Source of the DNA: Micractinium sp. NFX-FRZ
Taxonomy: Eukaryota > Chlorophyta > Trebouxiophyceae > Chlorellales > Chlorellaceae
DNA length: 64,000 nucleotides
Direction of reading: 5' to 3'
NCBI GenBank assembly: GCA_029339195.1
Contig: JAPTJF010000052.1
Span: forward strand, 1 to 64,000
Made by a program: the position numbers and the translations under genes. The notes under the pieces were generated by a model. It ran no database searches and had not been told where the DNA came from. It saw nothing but the letters and a program-made list of their open reading frames with translations. This document shows positions 24,165 through 35,180 of the stretch, piece after piece (positions within the stretch are counted from its first letter, which is position 1; the number at the start of each line of letters is the position of its first letter).

Positions 24165-27100
24165 TCAGCTGTCTGCATCCATAGCACCCTCAGCAGCCTC
24201 CTGCTTGGGCGCGGGGACGCCACCAGAGCCGCCGTCATCTGCCGCCTGCTGCCGCACATCTGCGCCCGATGGCTCAACATCCATGGGCGCAGCCTCCGCC
24301 CCCTGCTGCTCTACCTGGTTCTGCTGCTGCTGCTGCATCTGCTGCTGCTGCGCCTGCTGCTGCGCCTGCTGCTGCCCCCCTTCTGGCGTCTGCTGCTGTT
24401 GCTTTGCCTGCTGCTGCTGCTGCTCCTGCTCCGCTGCTTCTGGCTCCGCCAGGCTCTGCTGCAGCGCCAGCGCAACATGGGCTACTAAGTCGCCCAGCAG
24501 GGCCAGATCCACGTCACTCACCAGCTGCTGGTCTGGCAGCGCCTGCGGCGGCCCAAACGGCTCCAGCAGCTGCTGCAGCTGCTGCAGGTTGCGCAGCGTC
24601 GCCTCCAACCGCTGGGACGCTGCCGCCGGCTGCGAGCGCAGCACCATGAGCACGCGGCGGATGAAGGCGTCCTGCACCCAGGGAGGGAGGGAGGGAGGGG
24701 GCGCATGCGTTGGGACGGGGCGGTGGGGCAGGAGGTTGGACCCATGCGTGGGCAGGAGGGGCTGAGCGAGAGAGCATGCAGGGGCAAGGAGGTGACATGA
24801 TGGCACACCCGTTACTGCCAAGGAGCTCACTATGGGTGCCTTCCTACATCCCCAGCATGAGGCTGTGCACCCCACAGTGTCCCAACACATGCACCCTTGC
24901 AACACATGCACTCATGGCACCTTCCCTTTCTCCTGCCCCTCCCAAACCAATCAGGTCCGGCACGCAGCTGCCCTACACACAAACACTACATGTGCAAGTT
25001 GACCAGCAGCTTTGTCCTCCACCTTTTCCCAGCCCCATCCACCCCACAGTACATCCCCCCACTGACTGGGTCTGGAGATGCAGCTGCCCTCCACCTGAAC
25101 ATCAGTCAGCGGCTTGGCCTTTGCCCTGCCCCGCCCTGCCCCAACCTCCCCAGCACTACGCACAGCTGAACCTGAACGCGCCCGATTTGATCCCCACCTT
25201 GAGCTCCGGCTTGCAGCTGCCCTCCACAAAGACGTGCAGGTTGACCAGCAGCTTGGCCAGCAGCACGGCACGCTCCAGAGCCAGGTGCTGGCCCATGCGC
25301 AGCGAGCGGCCCTGCCGGAGTGGGGCAGAGGTGGGGAGGCAGGGAAGATAAGGTAGATCAGGACAGGTTGGGCAGGCTCGGGTCAGAAACGGTGCATCAC
25401 ACTGCCCACTGCCCACGCAAAAGCGCCGGGCCGGAGCGCGTCACGCGGCCACGGCGGCCCCAGCAAAGCGCGCCACAGCGTGCCCACCCACCTGCTTGCC
25501 GCGCGCGGGCGGGAAGGCGGTGGCTGCCGCCCGCTCAAACATCTTCACTGAATCCAGGGACGTCATGGAGACCGAGTTGATGAGGATTTCGTCGTTCTGG
25601 TGGTACGCCACCGCCTCGGGGCCGGCGCACCAGCGGGAGCGGAAGCTGTCGGGCTCTGCAGGAGGAAGAGGGGCGGGGAAGCAGGGAGGGGATGCGGGTG
25701 TCTGGCATGGTTGAACTTCCTGACAATGGTAAGGCGGGAAGAAGAGCGTGCCACCCAGGCGGCTCACCTGCCTGCCCGCCTGGCCTGCGGGGCGAGTTTT
25801 CAAGCCGCCAAATGCTGCACAGTGCACCATCCCACAACAGGAGCATGCTTCAGCCGCTGCCACAACTGCTCCCGCTGCTTTGCGCAGCCCTGCCCCCCCG
25901 CCCACCTGACGCCAGCAGGTGTGCCGAGGTGGGCGCTAGCAGTGGGATGAGGCCCGCCCGGAAGTTGGAGTCGTCGCTCAGCAGCTCGGCGGCACGCAGG
26001 GTGTTGATGCACATCTGAGACTCGCCGGGGGCCGCCGGGAACAGGGCAGTGCTGGGGCGCAGCAGCACCTGGTGTGGGAGAGAGCAGGGTGTGGGGAGGG
26101 GCGGGTGAGATCTTCGGACGAGTTGGATGTGAGTGCAGGAGCACAGGGTGTGTCAGGACGGGATAATGTGCCAATTTTTGTTTTACCGCGGTGCTCAGAT
26201 TGACCTTCATACTGCTGGCCTGTTGCGTGCAGCTGCTGCCCGCAAACCGTCAGTGTCCCCACTCTCACATGCACTGTGGCATGCCACCCGGTCGCGCACA
26301 CACCTGCCCGATGTATGCCGCCGCCCGGTTGTTCACGTGGTCAGCCAGCCGCCGCGTGGCCGTGTGCTGTGCAACCTGCGCCAGCCGACAACGGGCACAC
26401 ATTTGCAGAGGAGGTGAGGAGGTGCATGGGGTGCCATTGAGCATACTCGAAGTGCAAGTGTGCAAGTCCACACGCCGCGCTGGCGGAAGTGCCCTGTGCA
26501 CAGCGCCCTGCCCTGCTGCAGCAACTTGGCCCCCAGGCCCTGCGCTTTAACACAAACTCCATCCGCTCACCTGGTCCACACAGCTGGCCTCTCAGCACTC
26601 CGACCACACTCAGCAACAGTCGACCCACAACTTCCCTCCCAGGGAGCACAAGCCCCTCCAAGCCCTCACACACACATCAGCTGGTCCCACAAACTGGCCC
26701 CTCACACTCCCCCTGCAACCACTTAATTCACAAGCCGTACTCCCAGGAACCACTGCACCCAACGTGAGCCCACCTGGTCCATGAAGCTTGGGTCCTCGCA
26801 CTCCGCCAGCATCAGCAGCAGCGCAAAGCCGCGCGCCGCCAGCAGCTCAGCCGCACCCTCGCCCTTCTCTGCGCGCACAGGAGAAGGCGAGAACCAGGAG
26901 TTGCGCATGCGCCGCATATGAATGTACCTCTCCCCAGCGACAGCAACATATGGCAGGCAAAGATCAGCAGGCGCTGCGCACGCCTGCCCCCTCTAGCCCT
27001 CCCCCCACACCTGCCCGGCCACCCACCCACCTGTGCAGTATGGCGGCTGCACCGCCACAAGCTTGGAGGTCGCCGCACTGCTGGCGCGGTCAGCGCTGCG

Positions 27101-29129
27101 CGCAAACGGCGGCGCCGCCAGCGGCGTGTCGTGCAGCGTCAGGCAGGCCAGCACGAGGCGCAGGGGGGCCGCGCCCGACGGGTCATGCCTCATCAAGCGC
27201 TGGTAGAAGAGGGGGGTGACACACATGTAGGACAGCAGCTCAATGGCGGCGCCTGCGGGCAGGCAGGCAAGCGGGCAGGCGGGCGGGCTGTGGGGGTTCA
27301 CATTGGACCGTGGCAAGCGTTGCCGCGTTGAACAAGACACTGGGCTGCGCACTCCCCTGCCACATTCCTGCCGATCCATGGGTGTCCTGTTTCTGCTGCA
27401 GGGAGGCCAGGCCGAGCGCCAGCACCCTGGCACGGGCAGCTTCCTGGCTGCCGCGCTCGCGTCTGCCCGGCTGCAACAGGCAGAGAAAGCAGCCACTGTG
27501 CCGCAGCAGCATCAGCTGCATGCAGCAGCAGCAGCAGAACCGCTACCTACCTGCGTTGTAAGCCAGCCGGTACACCGCCTCCCCCTCTGTGTCGCCCACC
27601 AGCGCCGCCCGCACTGCCAGCACCACTGTGCGCACGGCATCAAACCCTGCCTCAAGCAGCATGGCACCACGCGGGTGCTGCAGGCAGGGGGCAGGCAGGT
27701 GGGGGGGGGGGGGGTGAACACAGGGCCAGACGGCAAGCCACTGGGGCAGATTCTTGAAAAGCACACATGCAGGGTGCAAAGGGAACCGATTAACGCAGCA
27801 GCATCAACCCACTGGTCCTGCACTCTGCCATGACTCATTCGCACTCCTTCACTGCAGCACAGCACGGCACAGCTCCCCCCTCTCCCCCACCTGCAGCACC
27901 GCCTCGCACACCGACTGCCAGTCCAGAACGCCCTCCGCCGCCGCCGCCGCCGCCTCGGCGGTGCCCGCCGTGAAGGCAAAGGCCAGCGCTCGAAGTGCCG
28001 CGGGCACCATGCCGGCGCGGTCCAGCGCTGCCTGCACGCTGCCCTGCGCGCCCGCCGCCGCCAGGCAGGCGGCCGCTTCCGGCCCCGTCACCGCCAGCAG
28101 CACCATGTTTGCTGCATCCACCAGCTGCACTCCAAAATCCCGCTGCCCCAGGGTGGCCTCCCGCAGGCCCGAGTGGTGGAAAGAGAGCTCGCACAGGCTG
28201 GTCAGCAGGGTGAGCGCCTTGGCAATATGATCAAAGCAGGAGGTGGACAGGATCTCTGCGCTGGTCAGCTGCGCGGTGGTTTCGTCAGCGGGCACCGCCG
28301 GCTGCCCCGTCAGCAGGCAGCCCAGCACGTGGCGGGGCAGCGCCAGCGCCAGCTGTGCAACGGACACCCTTGAGAAAGGCTTGCCGGGGCGGGGCACCTT
28401 GTTGAACCTGGTGGTGACGCAGGGAGAAGCACAAAGGGGCGCAGAGAGGGTGGGCAGGCAGGTGAGAGCACTCGGAATGGACATGCTCTGGTGCAGCAGC
28501 TGGGGGGCGGATGTGCAAGCTGAGGGGGCGGAGCGGCAGCTGGGCGAGCCGGCCAGGTAGCATGCATGACAGAGCAGGGCAGCAGAGAAGCCACATAACC
28601 CAGCGGCAGCCATGGGCAGCAGTAGCGGCGGCAGTAGCAGCAGGCGCTCTGCACAGACGGTGCGAGAGCAACCCGTGCGGTTGCTGGCCGACTGAAGTAG
28701 CCGCAGCACTTGCTGCACCCACCTGTACTCCCCTCGCTCAAAGCTCAGTGCCTTGTGCAGGTCTGCCGAATGCAGCTGCTCCACACAGTTGAACACATCC
28801 AGCAGCTGCGGGCAGGCAGGGCAGCACTCGCAGGTGGCAGGTCAGGCCGCCATCCTGGGCAGGCGGCAGTTCAGCCGCGGCAGCCGCGGTGCGGCACCGC
28901 CCTCAGCTGCTGCCCTCCCCACCGGCTTCCAGCGCGCGGCCGCGGCGCTGCGCAAGAAAAACAGTCGACGCACCTTCTCCTCCTCCTCCCGCGCGTGCTG
29001 CTGGAGCTGTAAGAACTTCTGCAAGCGGGACGGGCAAGCCAACAGGTCAGCGCTCCGTCCAGCTGCTGGCAGCCAGCAGGGTGCCTCATGCCTGCTTGCT
29101 CTCACCTGCCGCTCGTTGAGGGCAGCCAT
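24165..29129 (-). CDS. NODULIN HOMEOBOX (NDX)-like helical protein, no homeodomain seen
   Basis: 12 exons, minus strand: 29129-29106, 29018-28974, 28805-28723, 28407-27891, 27677-27551, 27252-27031, 26868-26774, 26375-26304, 26068-25906, 25655-25492, 25311-25198, 24671-24165; 710 aa, all phases consistent. The body is an alpha-helical repeat-like fold. Several segments recall plant NDX: an N-terminal LLDVFNCVEQLHSADLHKAL, AELLSDDSNFR in the middle, and LLAKLLVNLHVFVEGSC near the end, in the same order. Arabidopsis NDX binds single-stranded DNA and stabilises an R-loop at FLC, and carries a C-terminal homeodomain. Here the protein instead ends in a Gln-rich acidic tail (CAG-coded) with no homeodomain. 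The identification rests on remembered family features. It is divergent from PrimPol across 249 bp. Two introns contain decayed copies of adjacent exon edges. Confidence 0.65.
24311..24426 (+). repeat. CTG-rich tract coding Gln-rich tail of NDX-like protein
   Basis: CTG-dense sequence read on the minus strand as CAG glutamine codons in the last exon of the NDX-like gene, broken by a few Ala, Met and Pro codons. Confidence 0.75.
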
Positions 29130-29378
29130 CGCGCGATCAGCGTGCGGGTGGCCCAGAGGGGAGCCAAGCTGCTGGCCTCGCTGCCGCAGGCTGCTAGGCG
29201 GGCCTACCAATAAGGCGATGCGTAAGAAGCTGAAAACAGCAAGCTGGAGCGAGCCAGCTCGCCTGCTCGCTCAGCAGGTGCGCAGCACGCGAATGCAAAA
29301 TAGCAGACTCGCGCCAACCGGCGTCAACAGCCGTTGAAATGGCCCTCCGGGCTCTCGGCAATAATCGAGGTGCCATTC
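29130..29378. promoter_or_regulatory. Divergent promoter region, NDX-like / PrimPol
   Basis: Only 249 bp separate the two start codons, so both promoters and 5' UTRs share it. No distinct TATA box is seen. The regulatory role is inferred from the head-to-head arrangement. Confidence 0.5.
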
Positions 29379-31145
29379 ATGCCAGGCAGCTGCTCACAGC
29401 CTGACTCGCAGGCCGACTTGCGCACTGCTGCTTTGCGGGCTCTGCTGCAAGGCAGCCAGCCTCGGGAGTCCAGTGCACCGCCCCGGCGCAAGCCAAACCC
29501 CCTCTACGGCCCTCGCACCGGCGGTGCTGCCACCGGCGGCCCGCGGCAGAGCGGCGCCTGCACTGCAGGCTCGCAGCCAGGCACAGCGGCAACTGGGCGG
29601 AGGGCCAAGAGCCAGCCACCCTCCCCTACTGGCATCACCAAAGGGAGACCGCCTCGCAGCAGCAGCAACACTGTCCAGGGTATCGCCCGCAGGAAGGGCT
29701 TCCCACGAGGTCCGTGGTTGTGCGTTTTGCTTGCGTTTTCGAAGTTGGCAACCTCCTTCGGCATTGCTCTTTATGCCATGCATGGCATGGCACGCCCTGA
29801 GGGTCCGTCTGCATTGTCAGCCCTGCACTCATGAATTACCTCATCTTCACTGATCCCAACGTGCAGGCACTGCCTCTGCCGGTGCCTCACCCATCAAGCA
29901 GCAGCAGCAGCAGCCCCGCAGCCCACGCCATCTCGACTTCAGCCAAGCGCTAGCAATCAGCCCTGCCGCCACGCTCTGCAGCCCTCCCCAGCAGCAGTTG
30001 CAGCCTCCCTCACAGCAGCCAAGCCCAACCGCAGCTGCCACGGCTGACTCGCTTCTTGACTTCTCCCGCCTGCGCATTGTCAGCCCCGCTGCCTCCCCTC
30101 AGAGCAGCCCTGGCCGACCAGAGCCGCAGTCCCAGCAGTACCTGCCACCCGTACCTCCCAGTGCAGCGGCAGCACCGGGAGGAGCAGCAGCACCCATCCC
30201 CAGCGCAAGCCAGCCCAGTGCCACGTCTCAGTGGCGCTGGCAGCAGTACCACCAGCAGCAGCAGCAGCAGGCGGAGCAGGGGCAGGCATCCTTGCCTGGG
30301 CAGCAGCCTTGGCGGCAACAGCAGCAGCAGCAGGGGCAGGCGCCTGGGTCTCCAGCATCACCTCAGTCCCAGGCCAGCGGCGACGAGAACTGGTGCGTGG
30401 CCCCTTCTCCCGACATCTGCTGCCCCTGGCAGCAACAGCAGCAGCAGCAACAGGGCAGCCCGTATCTGGCAGCCGCAGCATCGCCAGCAGCACCCGCACC
30501 GGCAGGCGTCCCGCCCTCGCCGTTCCGCAGCAGCCAGGAGCGGCGGCAGGAGATTGCGCTGCTGTCAGAGCTGGCAATGGAGGCGGGGGCTTGGTCTTCC
30601 CAGGAGGAAGCTGGTGAGCAGCTGCCGCTGCAGCCCGCCGGCAGCCCAGCCAGCCAGCAGGGGCTGCGGCAGCACCCCGGTGGCAGCCAGGTGCAGGCCT
30701 CTTGGCAGGCACACGCCAGCCCAGACAGTCAGCAAGGCCAGCGGCAGCAGTATGGCGCCACCCACGCGCATGCCACCCAGCAGCAGCAGCAGCAGCAGCA
30801 GCAGTTTCAAGGGGATGCAGGGGCAGACCTGCTGGCGCCGCCCCCGCAGCATGACCAAGGGTGGGGGCAGAGCCCCAGCCCTGGCAGGCCCCCTGCAAAG
30901 CCAGCTGTCGCCAGCACCTCTGCTGCAGCAACACCAGTAGCAACAGCAGCGGCGGCGGCAGCGGCAGCAGCGTCACCCGGCTGGTGGGCTTCTCAAGGCA
31001 ACAGTGACCAGCAGGCCTGCAGACAGGGTGGCGTCAGCGCCTCGCCGCGCCGCTACATCTGCAGCCTCACCTCACAAGAGCTGACCGAGCTGTCCGATCC
31101 ATGGAGCCAGCCAGAAGAAGATGAGGGGGCAGCAGCAGGGACAGG

Positions 31146-31179
<34 letters not shown>

Positions 31180-34100
31180 GAGGCGGCAGCACTTGGGGAT
31201 GCGCATGGCATGCAGATTGACGGCCATGAGCAGCAGCAGCCGGAGCAGCAGCGGCAGCAGACGCCGTCGCCACCGGCGCAAGCCCCAGCAGCAGCAGGGG
31301 CAGCGGGGGCAGCCCAGCCGTCGCCGGGCGTGCTCCTGCGGCAGCAGTACCCCCAGCAAGGGGCGGGCATCAACCAATGGGCAGCGGTGGGGCAGCCGCA
31401 GGGGGCGCCCCGCCTGGCTGCTGCACCCGCGCTGCTGCACCAGCCGCCCAGCCCTGGTGAGGAGGCGCGGCGGCAGGCCAGGCGGCAGCGTGAGGCAGCA
31501 GAGGACGAGCTGGTGGCTGGCACCTGCCCGCCGCAGCTGCGGGATGTGAGGGAGAGCTTCAGCTCCCAGCGGGAAGCGTTTGCTGCCACCGACTGGCACA
31601 ACCGACGGCACATGCCGCTCCTGCGCCCGCCGCACATCATCATGTCAACCGTCCCCCAACACGAGCTGCTGCCTGTGGGCAATGGCTCAGCGGGCGGCGC
31701 CACCAGCAGCAGCAGCAGCGAGGGCGCACGTCCGCAGGGCCTGCAGGCGCATGCGGCCGCCAGCGGCAGCAGCGGCGGCGCCGGCGGCAGCGGGAGCAGT
31801 GCGGCGGATGGCAGACCGCCGGGCGGGGGTTTCCATCAAGAAGCAGACTCTGCTTTTGTACAGCAGCGACAGCAGGCACAGCAGGCACGGCAGGCACAGC
31901 AGGCGGCGGCAGCAGCGGCGGCTGGTCCGCGTGACTTCCTGTCACGCTTCCACGCGGGAGCTCTGCCGGAGGCTGGCTCTTCTGGCTACAACATGGGCCC
32001 CTTGGCACCGCTGCTGGCCAAGAGGCAGCGAGAGGAGGCGGCAGCTGCAGAGGCACGGCAGCAGGAAGAGGCCAGCCGCAGGGCAAGGGAGGAGTTCCAG
32101 GCTGCGCTGCGGGCGCTGCAGGCAGCCCCGCCGGCGGAGCTGCCACAGCAGCTTGCGGCTGCGCCAGCCGGCAGCGGCGGCCCTGCTGCTCAGGCACAGT
32201 CGGCAGGAGCTGCGCCGGCTGCCGCAGCGCAGGCGGCTGCAGAGGGCGAGGAGGGGTGGCATGAAGAGGGAGTGCGCACCTTCTGTGTGGAACGGCGGGC
32301 CAGGTGGGCTTGCCGGGTGGGTCGTGTATCTGCCTGCCAGGGCATGCTGGTGGTGTCTGCTCACTTCCCTCCGCCTGTGATCTGCTTGCATGTCCATGCC
32401 AGCCCTTTGCCCTCCTCCACTGCCTGGGCGCAATCTAAACGCACACCGCCGCCTGCCTCCCTTACCTGCTGCCCAGCAGGAGCGGCACCTATTACCGCTG
32501 TTTTGCCGCCGCCAGCTACGCCGCCGTGTGGGCGCTGTTCCGGCGCACGCGCTGCGAGGAGCGCCATTGGTACGAGGTGGTGCGGGAGGGGCGCCCAGCC
32601 CACCTCTACTTTGATCTGGAGTACGACCCGCGGCTCAACCCACAGGTGGGTGCTGATGTGGCAGTCTATGTGGCAGTCAAAGGGGGGCAAGAGGGGAGCT
32701 TGGCAAGCCAATTGGGGTGGCGGCGGCTTGCTGGGTGCCAGGGAGGGGGGTGGGCGGCATTGGGGATTGGCAGCTGAGTGGAGTGGTGGGAGGGACGTGT
32801 GTGTGGGCAGGTGCAAGCTGGCAACCCACCCTGCCATGGCCTTCTGCTGCACTGCTGCTGCAGGCGGATGGGGATGCTCTGGTGGACCGACTGCTGGTCC
32901 ATGTGGCAGCTCAGCTCAGGTGAGGGGCTGGCCCAGCAGCTGGGTGGTTTAGGCCTCCGACTTCAGCAAAAGCGCCCAAACGTGGTTTTTCACCCCGTCC
33001 GAACATGGTGGCCAGCAGAAGCTGGTCAGGATGGCAGTGATACGCAACGGCAGGGTGCTGTGTCAGTCTGGCCTGGCCGCAGGACCCGTCAGCACCAGCT
33101 GCCTTACGCTCACTCGTGCGCCTTGTTCGCCACGGCCCCTCCAAGCACATCACCCTTCTACAACCCCCGCCCTGGCCCTGCCTCACCCCACCTCTAATGC
33201 ACGCCTCGATGCCCGCTGCACACCCTGCTTCTGCACACCCTGCTGGCGCCCCCGCTGGCTGCAGGCGCCACTTTGGCCTGAGCCTGGACCCCCGCTGCTG
33301 CTACGAGCTGGACTCCTCCACTCCCGCCAAGTTCAGCCGCCACCTCACGCTGCGCCTGCCGGGCCACGCCTTTGCCACCAACCACGCCATGGGCAAGTTT
33401 GTGGGGCAGGTGAGCGCGGTGATGGGGGAGGGGGGGAGGGAAGATTGTCCCTGGCCACGAACTACGCTGTGCACAAGTTTGTGGGGCAGGTGAGCTCGGG
33501 GAATAGTGCAATGAACAGGATGGGAGGGGTGGCAACTGTAGAAGGTGGGCAAGCGCTTGTGGCGCATGTGAGTGAAGCAGTGTGTGCTCTTCTCCTGCTT
33601 GCCCTTCCTGCCATCCTGGCAGCACCAACCCGGGCAGCTCTCAGCCAACCTAGCTGGCCCCGTGTTGTGCCTGCCTGGTTGGCAGGTGCTGGCGGCGAGC
33701 GGGCGTGAGCTGCAGGTGGTGCGGGGCGAGAAGGAGGGCGTGCCTCTCATGGGATCCATGGTGGACACCGCAGTATACTCCAAGTGAGGCAGGCTGCATG
33801 CGGGGTGCTTCCATGCCTGCTTGTCTGCATGCGGGGCGCCTCCATGCCTGCGCGTCAGATGGGTCAGCGGGGGGTGGGTGGGTTTGACAGGAGAGCGTGA
33901 CGGGGTTGCATAGGCAGGCACCCCCCACCTGGGGCAGCACCTCACCCCTGTGGCTCAGGCCAGCACCCACCTGGTAGAGGTTTACACCTGCTGCTCGCCT
34001 GCTTGAGCTGCGCACTGCATCGCCACTCACAATAATTGACCCCCCGCGCTCCCCTCCCGCAGGAACCGCCACTGGCGCATGTCCTACTGCTGCAAGGGCG

Positions 34101-34974
34101 GCAAGGCGGCGGTGCTGACGCCGACGCTGCGCTACGCCACGTCCGAGGGCGCCACGACCTCTGTGGCACACGTGTTCCTGGACACCCTGGTCTGCAATGT
34201 GGACCCCCGGGCGCGCCTGCTGCAAATGCCGGACCCGCTGCCGACGGGCGGCAGCATGCTGGGCGCGGGGGTGGGCGGCCGCGGTGGCGGGTGGGGACTG
34301 CCTTCGGCGGCGATTGTGGACGGCAGCGGGCGGCGGCACTTGTCATGGAAGCGCGATGCTGGGGACGCACCGCTGCCGCCAGAGCAGATGGAAGGTGGGT
34401 TGGTGTGTTTAGCGCCGCTGTTCTTCTGCTTGCTGAGTGGGGTGGGTGCAGGGCAGAGGTGAGAGAAGTTGTAGCCAGCTGCAGACTTGGGTGCTTGATG
34501 CCATGCTTGCCTGCCCCATACTGTATCTGCCTGGTGGCTCCCATGCCCATGCCCGCTTGCCTCCTCCCTGCAGAGCTGCAGCGCCTGGCGGAGGCGGCGC
34601 TTCCCTTCATAGAACGGGTGGCCACCCAGCGCGCCGCTGGCGCCCCTGCGCGCGCCCGCACCCTCACCTTGTGCGGCGCCGGCACCACCGTGGCTTACTC
34701 CATGATCGGCCCCGGCAGCCACTACTGCGAGAACAAGGGGTGCCCGCACACCAGCAACCATGTGTTCTTTGTGGTCGACTTTGGCCGGGCGGCGTATGCA
34801 CAAAAGTGCCACGATCCCGACTGCGCCCGCTTCCGCTCGGGCTGGATGCCGCTGCCGCCAGAGCTATGCCTGCCGGAACCGCTGGCGGCGGCGCTGGGCT
34901 TGGCAGGCGGGGGGCCGCCGCCCTCGCCAGCCTCCTCCTCACGCCGCTCGGGCCACTCTGCTGGCTCGCGGTGA
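29379..34974 (+). CDS. PRIMPOL: PrimPol primase-polymerase with long Q-rich N-terminus
   Basis: DNA primase and translesion polymerase of the AEP superfamily, which restarts stalled forks by repriming. Exons 29379-29709, 29867-32303, 32480-32645, 32864-32919, 33265-33409, 33686-33783, 34063-34394, 34574-34974; 1321 aa against about 560 in humans. Residues 1 to ~900 are Gln/Ala/Ser/Pro low complexity, ending in EEGWHEEGVRTFCVERRAR, where the family homology begins. Motif I LYFDLEYD gives the metal ligands D968 and E970. Motif II FSRH gives S1021 and H1023. Motif III MVDTAVYSKNRHWR gives D1072. The zinc finger matches human PrimPol: C1240-x6-H1247, then KCHDPDC (C1267, C1272). All key residues are present, so it should be active. 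The long exon 2 is open throughout and joins in phase, supporting one protein. A PrimPol starting near residue 500-900 cannot be excluded without transcripts. Confidence 0.88.
30779..30803 (+). repeat. CAG run coding poly-Gln in PrimPol N-terminus
   Basis: About eight CAG codons in the long low-complexity exon of PrimPol. Confidence 0.8.
31149..31179 (+). repeat. CAG run coding poly-Gln in PrimPol N-terminus
   Basis: About ten CAG codons after an acidic stretch (EEDEGAAAGTGE), the longest pure run in the window's coding sequence. Confidence 0.8.
33374..33499 (+). repeat. Exon-end duplication in PrimPol intron
   Basis: The last 36 bases of exon 5 plus the donor (33374-33419) recur at 33454-33499 inside the following intron, with about 39 of 46 positions identical. 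The copy includes the complete donor CAG/GTGAGC. Confidence 0.85.
33794..33855 (+). repeat. 31-bp tandem repeat in PrimPol intron
   Basis: Two copies of a CTGCATGCGGGG...CCATGCCTGC unit, 31 bp apart, in the intron after exon 6. Confidence 0.7.
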
Positions 34975-35180
34975 GGGTGGAAGGTGTGGCAGTTCACTGG
35001 GTGCATACAGGCACTTGCAGGCCTGCTCTGTACGCTGCGGAGGCGGGCGGCACCGGCAGCGACGGTGCAGTCTCTCTTCTTCAGTACTTGCATCCTCCCA
35101 CTGATCCTTGCAACACACTGTTGGTTACATTTTAATTGTACACTCTCGGGCGCTACAAGCCGCTCAGCGAGAGAAAATAT
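34975..35180. other. Short intergenic, PrimPol to MED4
   Basis: 206 bp between two plus-strand genes. It contains the end of the PrimPol transcript and the MED4 upstream region; nothing else is recognised. Confidence 0.5.

Noticed and set aside
29397..29783. Minus-strand frame over PrimPol exon 1
   Set aside because: Shadow of the plus-strand exon, which joins in phase to exon 2.
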